NCBI GenBank assembly: GCA_964454745.1
Contig: CAYVUI010000061.1
Location: forward strand, 1 to 28,154
Source: CAYVUI01 sp964454745
GTDB taxonomy: Bacteria; Planctomycetota; Phycisphaerae; Sedimentisphaerales; Anaerohalosphaeraceae
Reading direction: 5' to 3'
DNA: 28,154 bases
The translations under genes were made by a program, and so were the position numbers. Below the pieces are notes generated by a model. That model was not told the origin of the DNA, did no database searches, and was given only the letters and a program-made list of their open reading frames with translations. This document shows positions 8,221-18,861 of the stretch, piece after piece (position 1 is the first letter of the stretch; every line of letters starts with the position of its first letter).

Positions 8221-8253
8221 GACCGCAGCAGGATCGTGACCGGCGGCGTCGCG

Positions 8254-10137
8254 TCAAGTCGCCTCGGTTACATCGACCACGATCCGGTTGCCGTGCACCT
8301 CGACGACACGCACCGGGCGGTCGGCCTCGATCCAGTTGCCGACGCTGACCACGTCCACCACGTGCCCGTCGAACTCGGCCTGGCCCGCCGGTCGCAGCCG
8401 GTTCAACGCCCGGCCCGTCTGCCCCACTTGAACCTCACCGGCCCCGACCGCCTGGTCGCCGCTGACGTGCGTCCCGGGCACGCCCAGCCGCGCCGCCTCC
8501 TGCTCGCTGACGACCGTGTCGTCGGTCAGCACCAGCCGATTCAACACCGGCACGCGACCGAAGTGCCGCGTCACGAAGTAGACGCCGACCGTCCCCGCCG
8601 TCAGACCCAATATGATCGAAACCGTCGAACGCAGCACCTGGCCCCACAGCTCCGGCGGCGGCAGGCCCAGCGGCCCGCTGCCCGAGCCCGACGGCACCAC
8701 GCTGAACGCCAACCCCAGCAGCATCAGCAGCAGACCCAGTGTCCCCACCAGACCGAACGACGGGATCAGCACCAGCTCCACCACCAGCAGCATCGCCCCG
8801 ATCAGGAACACGATCAGGTGCCAGACCTCCGCCAGCCCGATCACGTACGGCGCCCCGAGCAGCAGCGCCGCCGCCACCACCGCCAGCAGCCCCGGCACCC
8901 CCAGCCCCGGCGCCTGCAGCTCCACGTACGCCCCGATGATCAGCACCGCCACCAGGATCGCACGCATCCACCACGACGTCAGCACCGCCGCGGCGCCGTA
9001 CGACCACGTCTCGGCGACGTAGCTGACGCTGGCGGCGTTGAGGAACTGCTGCAGATCGTTCGTGTCCGCGACGATCGCCTTGGCCAGGCCGATGTCGTGC
9101 GCGATCGTCTGATCCAGCGTCAGCGGCGCGTTGCCGTCCCACAGCCGACCCATCGGCAGGACCTCGCCGCTGGGCAGCTTCTCGACCGGCCGCCACGCGC
9201 CGCGGTCGCCGTCGGTCGCCACGGTCAGCGACGGCTGGGCGACGCGGGCAAACGATTCCTCGCTGACGGCCTGGTCGAGGTCGAGCCGATCCGCGTCGTC
9301 CAGCGACTCGCCGCGCACCATCACGGCGTAGTCGACCTGGTTGACCAGCCGGCGCTCGCCGGTCTGCGCGTGCTCGACGACGTACACCTCGACGCCGACG
9401 GTGCACATCGCGTGGAAGAGGGCGTAGTCGTAGCCGTTGCGTCGCGCCGAATCGCGGAACTCGGTCAGCAGCGGGATCAGGGCCTTGCCGCGTTCGGTCG
9501 GGCCCATGTTGGAGTTGAGGATGTTGATCGGTGCGCAGTCGCCGGTCGCCGAGGCAGGGGCCATGACGATCTGATCGCAGGCGGCGGCGAGCAGGATCCC
9601 GGCCGAGTACGCCTGATCGTTGATCCAGGCGACGGTGTCGACGGGGATCGACTTGATGTACTTGCTGATGTCGAGCGCGGCGTCGAGCAGGCCGCCGGGT
9701 GTGTCGAACTCGATGACGATCACGCTGGCGCCGGCCTGGAGGGCGCGGTCGACGCGTCGTTCGAGGCTTTCGCGGGTGAAGCCGTAGATCGGGCCGCGCA
9801 CGGGCACGACCGCGACGGTGGCGCCCGAGGCTCGGGCGACGCCGGGCGAGGCCATCGGGCGGCGCTCGGCGTCGGGGGGCGTGGTCTGGGCCTCGGACGC
9901 CGGATCGGCGTCGGGATCGGCGTCGGGATCGGGGTCGGCGCCGGGGTCGTCCGCGGACGGCGGGTCGGGTGTCTCCGAGACGGCCTCGGTCGGCCGTTGG
10001 GCGACCTCTTCCCGCGCCGACGCCGAGTCGGGCGGCGGCGGCTGCGTGGCTTGGCCGGCCAACAGGCCCACCACGGCCGCCAGCATCAGCCACAGGCCGA
10101 TTCGCGGTCGACGGGTTTGGGGGACGCATCGGGCCAT
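8254..10137 (-). CDS. NfeD-family membrane-bound ClpP-like serine protease
   Basis: About 627 residues. An N-terminal hydrophobic segment (L-W-L-M-L-A-A-V-V-G-L-L-A-G) acts as signal or anchor. It is followed by an acidic Pro/Asp-rich linker coded by tandem repeats, then a ClpP/crotonase-like domain containing E-F-D-T-P-G-G and Q-A-Y-S-A-G-I-L-L-A-A-A-C, where the Ser of SAG is the likely nucleophile. About four membrane helices and a small C-terminal OB-like NfeD domain (ending near R-I-V-V-D-V) complete the long-form NfeD/1510-N protease architecture linked to membrane quality control. The partner stomatin gene is not in view. The ATG at 10137 was chosen because a TATAAT box would initiate transcription near 10152, leaving the alternative ATG at 10155 outside the message. 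The frame stays open far upstream but that part is antisense to rpsU. Confidence 0.85.
   Translation of the reverse strand: MARCVPQTRRPRIGLWLMLAAVVGLLAGQATQPPPPDSASAREEVAQRPTEAVSETPDPPSADDPGADPDPDADPDADPASEAQTTPPDAERRPMASPGVARASGATVAVVPVRGPIYGFTRESLERRVDRALQAGASVIVIEFDTPGGLLDAALDISKYIKSIPVDTVAWINDQAYSAGILLAAACDQIVMAPASATGDCAPINILNSNMGPTERGKALIPLLTEFRDSARRNGYDYALFHAMCTVGVEVYVVEHAQTGERRLVNQVDYAVMVRGESLDDADRLDLDQAVSEESFARVAQPSLTVATDGDRGAWRPVEKLPSGEVLPMGRLWDGNAPLTLDQTIAHDIGLAKAIVADTNDLQQFLNAASVSYVAETWSYGAAAVLTSWWMRAILVAVLIIGAYVELQAPGLGVPGLLAVVAAALLLGAPYVIGLAEVWHLIVFLIGAMLLVVELVLIPSFGLVGTLGLLLMLLGLAFSVVPSGSGSGPLGLPPPELWGQVLRSTVSIILGLTAGTVGVYFVTRHFGRVPVLNRLVLTDDTVVSEQEAARLGVPGTHVSGDQAVGAGEVQVGQTGRALNRLRPAGQAEFDGHVVDVVSVGNWIEADRPVRVVEVHGNRIVVDVTEAT
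9901..9947. repeat. Short tandem repeats encoding an Asp-Pro/Asp-Ala linker
   Basis: About four imperfect 11-12-base units of the form CGGGATCGGCGT sit within the protease gene. They code for the alternating Asp-Pro/Asp-Ala part of the acidic linker between the N-terminal anchor and the protease domain. Such tracts can change in copy number without shifting frame when the unit is 12 bases. Confidence 0.7.
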
Positions 10138-10158
10138 GGGCGTTCGAGTCAACATCGG

Positions 10159-10164
10159 ATTATA
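10159..10164 (-). promoter_or_regulatory. Possible -10 box of the NfeD-type protease gene
   Basis: A perfect TATAAT on the minus strand lies 21 bases upstream of the chosen ATG in a very GC-rich context. No good -35 hexamer is found at 16-18 bases, so the assignment rests on the -10 match and position alone. Confidence 0.35.
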
Positions 10165-10235
10165 GACGCGGGTTGACCACCTACCCGCCCCGCCTGTGGA
10201 CTCCACCGGACCGCGCCCGGTCGGGCGACGGGGAT

Positions 10236-10264
10236 TTGGCGGGCCCGGGCCCGGCCGATACACT
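10236..10264 (+). promoter_or_regulatory. Candidate sigma70 promoter of rpsU
   Basis: TTGGCG (10236-10241) and TACACT (10259-10264) are separated by 17 bases. Transcription would start near 10271, giving a leader of about 87 bases before rpsU. Confidence 0.5.
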
Positions 10265-10357
10265 GTAGGGCTCGCTGCTGGAAGGCGGGCGCGATGGCGC
10301 CGAGGTGGGACACGGCCGCACGCGACAGGCATCGAAAAACCACGAAAGGCAGGATTT

Positions 10358-10627
10358 ATGGCGATTCGGATCAAGGCACGCGGCGGGGAGTCGGCCGAGC
10401 AGATGATGCGTCGGTTCAAGAAGCTGTGCGAGAAGGAGGGGCTGACCAAGGACATCAAGAAGCGGGCGTACTTCGAGAAGCCCAGCGAGCGTCGCCAGCG
10501 GGCGTTGCGCAAGTCGCTGAAGCGTCGGCAGCAGCAGGCCCAGGGCCCGGTGGTGCCGACCAAGAGCAAGCGTCGGGGCGGGGCCCGTTCGGGCGGCGGG
10601 GGCGGTGGGGGTCGGTCGTCGCGGTGA
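10358..10627 (+). CDS. rpsU: Ribosomal protein bS21 with extended basic tail
   Basis: An 89-residue protein. Residues 1-60 match bS21, a small-subunit protein that helps base-pairing between 16S rRNA and mRNA during initiation: the core R-F-K-K-L-C-E-K-E-G and the Y-F-E-K-P-S-E-R-R-Q-R-A segment are clear. The remaining ~29 residues form a Lys/Arg/Gly-rich tail ending in a run of glycines and S-S-R, making the protein longer than the usual 58-71 residues. AAAGG at 10345-10349 is a good ribosome binding site for the ATG at 10358; in-frame codons further upstream are not part of the gene. It is monocistronic, divergent from the NfeD-type protease. Confidence 0.93.
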   Translation: MAIRIKARGGESAEQMMRRFKKLCEKEGLTKDIKKRAYFEKPSERRQRALRKSLKRRQQQAQGPVVPTKSKRRGGARSGGGGGGGRSSR

Positions 10628-11046
10628 TCCTTCGCGCTGGCCGATGCAGGGGGTTGCGGTCCGGTCGCGGGCATCACAGCAAGCCCCACAGGGGACTTGG
10701 TGACCGGTGGTTGCGGGGTGGGTCGATTTCGGGGCCCGGGTCATAAGTTGGACGAATGGGCGGGTACTGGCCGATCAGCGTCGCACGGCTTGCGACGCTC
10801 GGGCTTGTACTTATCATTCGCGTTCCCAATACTGGTCGGTTCACGACAGGGGCCGCCGAGCACCGCGAGGTCGCGAAGTCGCGGCGAAGACGCGGGGTTC
10901 GGAGGTGCGAGCCGGTTTGGGCTTTGGGGTGTGGTGCTGCCATGTGGCATCGGTCGACGGGGACGGGTCTGGGCTCGGAGCCGGGGCCGGGCCGTCCGCA
11001 CGGTGACCGAATGACGACAGAACTTGAAGATTAAGGAGCCTGCTGG
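10628..11046 (+). other. Intergenic leader region upstream of hppA
   Basis: These 419 bases contain no convincing gene. The part after about 10818 would be a 220-base untranslated leader of hppA. It is GC-rich and contains short self-complementary pieces such as CCGCGA/TCGCGG near 10862-10885, but I recognise no riboswitch family or ribosomal-protein leader in it. Confidence 0.5.
10790..10817 (+). promoter_or_regulatory. Candidate promoter of hppA
   Basis: TTGCGA (10790-10795) and TATCAT (10812-10817) with a 16-base spacer lie in the only slightly AT-richer part of this gap. This predicts a long leader to the hppA ATG at 11047. Confidence 0.4.
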
Positions 11047-13434
<2,388 letters not shown>

Positions 13435-13470
13435 CGCCGGAACAATCGCCAAAACGAGAGGCGATACTAC

Positions 13471-13502
13471 GGGCCGGAGCGCAAGCTCCGGCCCGTTTTT
13501 TT
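13471..13502 (+). terminator. Intrinsic terminator of hppA
   Basis: GGGCCGGAGC, loop GCAA, then GCTCCGGCCC gives a perfect 10-bp stem, 11 with the flanking C-G pair, closed by a stable GNRA-type loop. It is followed directly by seven T. It lies 36 bases after the hppA stop and works only rightward: the opposite strand has no T run after the stem. Confidence 0.95.
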
Positions 13503-13518
13503 CTCTCGGCGCCCCGGC

Positions 13519-14184
13519 CTATTCCCCGGCTTCGAGGAACGCACGCGGGAAGCGGGCCACGACGACGGTATCGAAGTACCCCTTCTCCCCCGCCTCGTAG
13601 AGGCAGAAGAGCGTGCCGTCGGGCAGTGCGCAGAGGTCGGAATACCCCGCCGGGCCTTCGTGGATGCACCGCCCCGCCGACCAGCTCGTGCCGTGGTCGC
13701 GGCTGAAGCGCACCGTCATGCTCCGGCGCAGCGAGGCGGTATAGCTCAAGTCGCCGTCGCGCTCGCGCCGGTGGGCGGGATTGGAGAAGGCCAGGAACCT
13801 CCGGCCCTCCTCGGTCCAGGCGATCAGCCCCGCATGGCAGAACGGATCCGGCAGGTTCGCATCGCGCACGGTCTGGCCGAACGCCTCGCCACGGGAGCCG
13901 CGCGCGTCTTCGCGGCGTGCCGCCACGATTGCGAAAGGTTTTCGTACCATGGGCGGCGGAGGCGCTTTCGCCTGCGGTCATGCGTCTCGGCTGTGGGCGG
14001 GTCAGCCTCGGGCCATCAGCTTGGCGAACGCTTTTTCGCCCAAAGGCGGAGTGAACATATCGGCACCCTCGGGGAGATTGGGCGCGGGGTCGGGCGTGAC
14101 GCGACATCGCAAATCCGGCAGCTCGCCACAGAAGACAACCACGCTCCACACGCCGCACAAGACAGCCGCCAATACCATCCGCAT
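13519..14184 (-). pseudogene. Remnant of a secreted sialidase (BNR/Asp-box) gene
   Basis: An ATG at 14184 with a strong AGGGAGGA ribosome binding site opens a signal peptide (M-R-M-V-L-A-A-V-L-C-G-V-W-S-V-V-V) and ~40 further residues, stopping at TGA 14002-14004. A second TGA follows in the same frame at 13978-13980. The same frame then stays open to TAG at 13519 and encodes the end of a sialidase: L-P-D-P-F-C, the Asp box S-R-D-H-G-T-S-W, and the active-site Tyr and Glu of Y-S-D-L and L-Y-E. The ~200 residues that should carry the arginine triad and the first Asp boxes are missing, so the gene looks internally deleted and inactive. It follows the secreted-protein operon and was probably its fourth member. 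That the N-terminal piece belongs to the same gene is inferred from frame and position. Confidence 0.75.
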
Positions 14185-14372
14185 GCCCCATCCTCCCTTT
14201 TGTCGGTTCTCGGATTCCTTGACGCGGAAAAGCCAACTCGCCCTGCAAACGCGATTACGCCCGGGAAGAATCCATTCCAGTCGTCGTATAATATCTCCGT
14301 TGCGCGCATCGCAAGAATATCGCATTCTCTCTGCTTGGGAGAGGATTTCCCACCAACACCCTGGGGGGATCC

Positions 14373-15758
14373 TTACTCCTCCCTCACCCCCGACAGCTTC
14401 TCCAACCAACGCCACGCCGCGCGATCACAGGCGAAGGAGATGTCATGGCCGGTATTGGGCATCGGCACGAAGACGCTTCGCGGCACTTTCTGGTGCAGCG
14501 CCATCACCGTCGAAGGAGGCGATACCCCGTCGACGAGGCCGGCGGAGAAGAACATCGGGCACGCAATCGTCATCGCGTGGTTCTGTGCATCGATGTAACG
14601 CTCACTCAACGCCTTCTGATTGAGCTTTCCCAACACGTCAAGGTCGATGCCATCGGCGCCGTCCCCTTTGGCGCGATTGACCGCGCGCACCCAGTAATGG
14701 TAGGGTCTATCGGCCATGTAGGTGATCGTCGCAACTCCGCCCTTGATCCGCCGGTCCTGCGCACAGACGACGGTGGTGAGGTAACCGCCTTGGCTGCCGC
14801 CCTCGGCAAAGATCAATTCCGGGTCCACTTCCGGCTGTGCAAGGAGGGCGTTTACGCCCTGTAACGCGTGAAGAGCGATCTGGTAATACAGAAGACCCTG
14901 GGCCTTGCTCGGATCCTCCTTCGGCAACGGGGAATACTTTTCGTTGGGCCAGTCGTTCGGTTCGCCGTGAACATGCAGGTCCAGCGCCGCGTAACCGTGC
15001 CGCGCAGCCTCCAGCGGAATCGGCCGCCAACGGTTGCCGGCGCCCGGAAGGATAAGCAATCCCGGGAACGGCCCTTGGCCGGGAGGCTTGGCGTACCAGC
15101 AGTAGATCGTCGCGCCGACGCTTTTGAAAGCGACCTTGAATACCTCCACGGTCTGGTACTTTTCGCCCTCTGGGTCCGGATGCTCCGGAAGCGATGCGCG
15201 TTCAATATTGTACTTGCCGATGACATCGCCCGCGAAGGTCTTGTAGGGCTCGCGCGTCAATTCCAGATCGATTGCTTCCACTGCCGCGCTCGCGTTTCGC
15301 CAGAAGGCATCGAAGTCCTCGGGCTTGAGCACAAGCTGTTTCTGGTCCCGCGCTTGCCACCCGAAAGCGGTCTTGCCCACGAGAGTTTCTCGATCGGTCA
15401 GCTTCACCTCGACATGCAGATCGTAAAACCCCGGCAGCAGGCCCGCGGCTTCCAGGCGGATGGGGAAGCGGTTGTTGACATCGACCTCCACGACTCCTTC
15501 GCGCAATGGTTTCTTGATCAGGTTGCGGCAAACTTTCCACGTCAGTTTCAGCGCCCGCGGCAGCGGATGGCAATCGATAGCGATGGTGCCGTCCTCGGTA
15601 AAGAGGAAGTCCGGCTGCCCAGGCGCAGCGAAGATCATCTCTGTCGAACGCGCGCCGCCCATCGGCGGATCGTACGGCTGACCGGTGTAGGACGCGGCGG
15701 CCCGGAGCGGCGCGTGCATCAAGAAGACGATAACGACGACTGTGAGGATGCGCCTCAT
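14373..15758 (-). CDS. Secreted acetyl-xylan-esterase-like alpha/beta hydrolase
   Basis: A 461-residue exported protein: signal peptide M-R-R-I-L-T-V-V-V-I-V-F-L-M-H, a beta-rich N-terminal domain to about residue 190, then an alpha/beta-hydrolase domain of the AXE1/cephalosporin-C deacetylase type. The expected triad is visible as Ser322 in G-G-S-Q-G-G, Asp410 in G-L-V-D-G-V-S-P-P and His438 in N-T-G-H-D. Such enzymes remove acetyl groups from sugars or polysaccharides, here outside the cytoplasm. The ATG overlaps the stop of the upstream gene (ATGA, 15755-15758), which fixes the start and shows translational coupling. About 190 bases separate it from the sialidase remnant. The true substrate is unknown; an acetylated glycan is suggested by the neighbours. 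Confidence 0.88.
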   Translation of the reverse strand: MRRILTVVVIVFLMHAPLRAAASYTGQPYDPPMGGARSTEMIFAAPGQPDFLFTEDGTIAIDCHPLPRALKLTWKVCRNLIKKPLREGVVEVDVNNRFPIRLEAAGLLPGFYDLHVEVKLTDRETLVGKTAFGWQARDQKQLVLKPEDFDAFWRNASAAVEAIDLELTREPYKTFAGDVIGKYNIERASLPEHPDPEGEKYQTVEVFKVAFKSVGATIYCWYAKPPGQGPFPGLLILPGAGNRWRPIPLEAARHGYAALDLHVHGEPNDWPNEKYSPLPKEDPSKAQGLLYYQIALHALQGVNALLAQPEVDPELIFAEGGSQGGYLTTVVCAQDRRIKGGVATITYMADRPYHYWVRAVNRAKGDGADGIDLDVLGKLNQKALSERYIDAQNHAMTIACPMFFSAGLVDGVSPPSTVMALHQKVPRSVFVPMPNTGHDISFACDRAAWRWLEKLSGVREE

Positions 15759-17446
15759 TTCGTCTCCTTCTCTCCGCGCACGAGCGGCGGCTGCGGATCG
15801 TGGGGATCGAACCATTGCTCCCACGTCGGTGATAGGCAGCCAGGCACTCCCTGCAGGCCGACGGTCAGGTAGATGCCGACGTAACGATTGTCGCCCCCCC
15901 CCGCCGTGATCATGCGCGTGGCAGAGCCGACGTCGGTACGCAGATGCCAGATCTTGCCGTCGAGACCGGGCGGGACGCTGATCGTCGCTTCACCTTCGCT
16001 GGCGTAGATCAACGCCAGCGTGCGGTCCGGCGCATTCACCTCCAAGTGCATTACATCGGTATCGTGCGCGGCATTTGCGCGCACCTCGAATTGCTTCGTG
16101 CCCTTCGGGACGCAGAAGTACCAGTTGCGCACGGTACCGACCTCAAAAGTCCATTCCGCCCAGTCGTCCTTGGCATGTCCGAGATACACCAGCGGCGTCG
16201 CCGGATAGGTGAAAGCCCACCAACGCTCCGCGCCGACGACGTCAATCTTGAAGAGCCCCTTGCCCTCGAGCCCCGGAAGCGGCGCCGGCGGCTTGCCGTG
16301 TCCGTGATAATGAGGTACCGGAACCGTGGTCGCTGTCACTGCCCCCCGATCTTGTTTCGCCACGCCAACCTGCGCCTTCGGCGGGTTTTTGAATCTGCCG
16401 CGCGGCAGGTAGTCTCCGATCATGAAGCGGAGCTCGCGCCCCTCGGGATTCCATAGCGAAAACGCGGCGTCACCGCGAATCTCGATGCCGTCGGGATCTC
16501 CGAGACTCGGGCAAGGCGACCAGTGCTGCAGATGCGGCCAGCGCTCGGGATTCTTCGGCTCGTAGGCCGCCTGGACGTAGGGCGTCTCGTCGTAAAGCGG
16601 AACGTCCGGCAGCTTCCCGGTCGTCGCGTTGAACCATTCCTCGGGACTACGCGCGATAAACGGCGGCACACCGTCGAGAGCGAAATTGATATTGCTGTGG
16701 TGGTGCGAATCCCCGAGTCGCACCTCGATGGCCCAGAAACGCCCCGCAGCGCCGGGTTCCACTTCGACGGTGCGCACCATCTCCTGGCGGTAGGGCTCCG
16801 GCTTGCCGCTCTTCGGCGGCTGGCCGAAAAGCGTCTGCACGCGTTGCCCGCGCGGGGAATATATCGAAAAGCCCCAGTCCTCGCGCTGACTCATGTACCG
16901 GTCACAGCGTTGCGCCCGCACCGTGAACGTGTTTGTCTCCGGCGGAACCCAGAACCACCATTTTCGCGGCACCGAGGCCTGAAAGACCGCGCGACGTTTC
17001 TCGATCGCGTTCTTCTTGTCCGCCGGATCGCTCGCGGGCTCGCCCGTCCAAAGGACGCTGTGATCCAGATCGCTCTCCATCCAGGCGGTGGCGCCGCCGA
17101 ACCTGCCGTCCTTTCTCGCCCCCAACTCGACGGTGTAAACGCCCTTGCCGGCAGCGGGAATATCCAGCGCGAGCCTGTTCCCCGCGACGGGAAATTCCTT
17201 CCAGATCAATTCTTTATCGCCGGGACCCGTGACGCGGATCCATGCCGCCTTCTTGTTCCATTTTTCCACCGGCCAGAGCATGAAATGAAAGGTCACGTTG
17301 AACGCGCGGCCTTCGGGATTCAAGAGATGCCGCTTAGGATAATACGAGGAGAAATGTCCCCAGTCGCCGAGGACCGTCTGTGCTCGCGCCGGCGCGACGT
17401 AGAGCAGCAGCGCGACGATCATCAGCAATAGCGGTTGTCGTCTCAT
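15755..17446 (-). CDS. Secreted two-repeat protein of unknown function
   Basis: A 563-residue exported protein with signal peptide M-R-R-Q-P-L-L-L-M-I-V-A-L-L-L-Y and an A-R-A-Q cleavage region near residue 23. I do not recognise the family. The mature chain consists of two diverged copies of a ~230-residue unit: L-L-N-P-E-G-R (41-47) matches S-L-W-N-P-E-G-R (330-337), G-K-G-V-Y-T-V-E-L (100-108) matches G-K-G-L-F-K-I-D-V (395-403), K-W-W-F-W-V-P with a following F-T-V-R-A (162-178) matches N-W-Y-F-C-V-P with F-E-V-R-A (441-457), and G-V-P-P-F-I-A-R-S-P-E-E-W-F (259-272) matches G-V-P-G-C-L-S-P-T-W-E-Q-W-F (533-546). The strand-rich, Trp-rich pattern suggests beta-sandwich glycan-binding modules. 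Start and stop both lie in ATGA overlaps with neighbours, so all three secreted proteins are made together. Confidence 0.85.
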   Translation of the reverse strand: MRRQPLLLMIVALLLYVAPARAQTVLGDWGHFSSYYPKRHLLNPEGRAFNVTFHFMLWPVEKWNKKAAWIRVTGPGDKELIWKEFPVAGNRLALDIPAAGKGVYTVELGARKDGRFGGATAWMESDLDHSVLWTGEPASDPADKKNAIEKRRAVFQASVPRKWWFWVPPETNTFTVRAQRCDRYMSQREDWGFSIYSPRGQRVQTLFGQPPKSGKPEPYRQEMVRTVEVEPGAAGRFWAIEVRLGDSHHHSNINFALDGVPPFIARSPEEWFNATTGKLPDVPLYDETPYVQAAYEPKNPERWPHLQHWSPCPSLGDPDGIEIRGDAAFSLWNPEGRELRFMIGDYLPRGRFKNPPKAQVGVAKQDRGAVTATTVPVPHYHGHGKPPAPLPGLEGKGLFKIDVVGAERWWAFTYPATPLVYLGHAKDDWAEWTFEVGTVRNWYFCVPKGTKQFEVRANAAHDTDVMHLEVNAPDRTLALIYASEGEATISVPPGLDGKIWHLRTDVGSATRMITAGGGDNRYVGIYLTVGLQGVPGCLSPTWEQWFDPHDPQPPLVRGEKETK

Positions 17447-18816
17447 TTCTCGTTTCCTTTCCCGGTTCCCGGCTTCAGGTCGGTCGCCGGATTCACGATC
17501 AGAAAGCGGGGGTGAAACGGATACTTGTCGCGCATGGCATAGGGCCTTTCCGTATCGAGCCCTTCGATGGTGAAGACGAAGGCGACCATATACAACCGTC
17601 CGCCGTCTCCGACATCGAGGCTGTGCACCTCGTTGACGCGGCGACCGCCCGCGGTGATGATCGGGCCGTGATGGTTCCACTTCTTCGTGTCGAGATTGTA
17701 GCTGACCAGATGCGTAACGCCGCCCCAAGCGGTGTTCGGGGTGTACCAAACCGTCCGATTGTGAATAGACAACACGCACGCGGCCGGACGGAGGTCGTAG
17801 CGCACCGGCAATCCCGGCGGTCGGAGCCGGCGCAACACCTCCACCCGCCCGGAGCCCGCGCCCGCTTTCTCCGGGGGGGCGAACCGACAGAGCGCTTCGT
17901 CGAAGCTGCGTACGAAGTAGAAGCACCTGTCTTTCTCGTTCCAGGCCGTCAAATGCATGGAACTCGCCTTCCAGTCCCGTAGCGCCTTTTTGTCTTTCGT
18001 GTCCAGATTCTCCGGATCCGGCATCTCCGGACGGAAGACGCGGATTTTCTCCGTCTTCGGATCATATTCCCAGAAGCTGCACTTCGGTGGCCGCCCGCCG
18101 TAGACTCGGCCATCGGGGGTGATCATCAGCGACAACCCGCGCGGCCATTGCGCGTCCGCTCCCTCCCACGGAAAGCCAAGGTCCTTTTCCTCGTTGGTGC
18201 GCGGGTTGAAGCGGAGCAAACGCCCCTTGTGATTGGTCAACCCGTAGAGCAGTTTGTTGCTCTTGTCGTAACCGACGGTAATCAATCCGTCGTCGCTTAT
18301 GGACTTGCCCAAACTGCGAACTCTCCCCGTCGTCTTGTCGATGGCGAGCCAGTAGCCGCCCTTGTACGGGAGGTCCTGATAGCTGTGCCCGTCGCAGGTG
18401 CCGCAGAAGATCGTATCGCCGTCCTCGAACATCTGCGAGTGGATCTTGTCCTGCGGCGCACTCGTCACCGGCATCTCGCCGCAGGCGTGCCCCAGGTCGG
18501 CGAGGTGCTCGATCCGGTCTGCGTCGGCGACATAGCGGAAGACCTGCGCGTGCTGGCGTTTGGCGTGGCTGCTGATACTGAAATAGACATTGCCGTCACC
18601 CGCGGCGATGATCCCCTCCCACTGCCCGTCGAGAAACGGCCAGTCGTAGAAGATGAAGCCGCGGGCGAAGACGTACGGCAATTCGCGCTCTCTTTCGGTG
18701 AAGATCGGCTTGTAGGCTTGCGGCCGCCACGGCAGATCCTTGTCGCCCGCCCGCAGCAAAGGCTTCAACCCCGACAACACGGCAAAACAACAGAGAATAA
18801 AACGGATTTTGTGCAT
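17443..18816 (-). CDS. Secreted beta-propeller-like protein
   Basis: A 457-residue exported protein, first gene of the coupled operon. The signal peptide is I-R-F-I-L-C-C-F-A-V-L-S-G-L-K-P. The mature part shows repeated blade-like segments: G-D-G-N-V-Y-F-S, F-E-D-G-D-T-I-F-C-G, D-K-S-N-K-L-L-Y-G-L, T-P-D-G-R-V-Y-G-G, N-R-T-V-W-Y-T-P and D-G-G-R-L-Y-M-V. These are spaced roughly 50-60 residues apart, as in six- or seven-bladed propellers of the oligogalacturonide-lyase/WD40-like kind. No catalytic motif is certain; several His and Asp residues (H-S-Q-M, C-D-G-H-S) could be functional. GAGGAG upstream of the ATG at 18816 is a strong ribosome binding site. A role in binding or processing a glycan together with the coupled esterase is inferred. 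Confidence 0.82.
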   Translation of the reverse strand: MHKIRFILCCFAVLSGLKPLLRAGDKDLPWRPQAYKPIFTERERELPYVFARGFIFYDWPFLDGQWEGIIAAGDGNVYFSISSHAKRQHAQVFRYVADADRIEHLADLGHACGEMPVTSAPQDKIHSQMFEDGDTIFCGTCDGHSYQDLPYKGGYWLAIDKTTGRVRSLGKSISDDGLITVGYDKSNKLLYGLTNHKGRLLRFNPRTNEEKDLGFPWEGADAQWPRGLSLMITPDGRVYGGRPPKCSFWEYDPKTEKIRVFRPEMPDPENLDTKDKKALRDWKASSMHLTAWNEKDRCFYFVRSFDEALCRFAPPEKAGAGSGRVEVLRRLRPPGLPVRYDLRPAACVLSIHNRTVWYTPNTAWGGVTHLVSYNLDTKKWNHHGPIITAGGRRVNEVHSLDVGDGGRLYMVAFVFTIEGLDTERPYAMRDKYPFHPRFLIVNPATDLKPGTGKGNEK

Positions 18817-18861
18817 GGAAGGCTCCTCGCCTCTTGACGTATGCAGGACGGATTAATTCGC

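Noticed and set aside
7024..10176. A rightward open frame of about 1050 codons opposite arsR, rdgB and the NfeD-type protease
   Set aside because: It is antisense to three recognisable genes, its translation is Arg/Gln/His-rich and lacks domains, and long empty antisense frames are normal in such GC-rich DNA.
10138..10689. In-frame upstream extension of the NfeD-type protease to 811 residues
   Set aside because: It would run antisense through rpsU and precedes a clear N-terminal membrane anchor; the translated extension is low-complexity Pro/Arg/Ala-rich.
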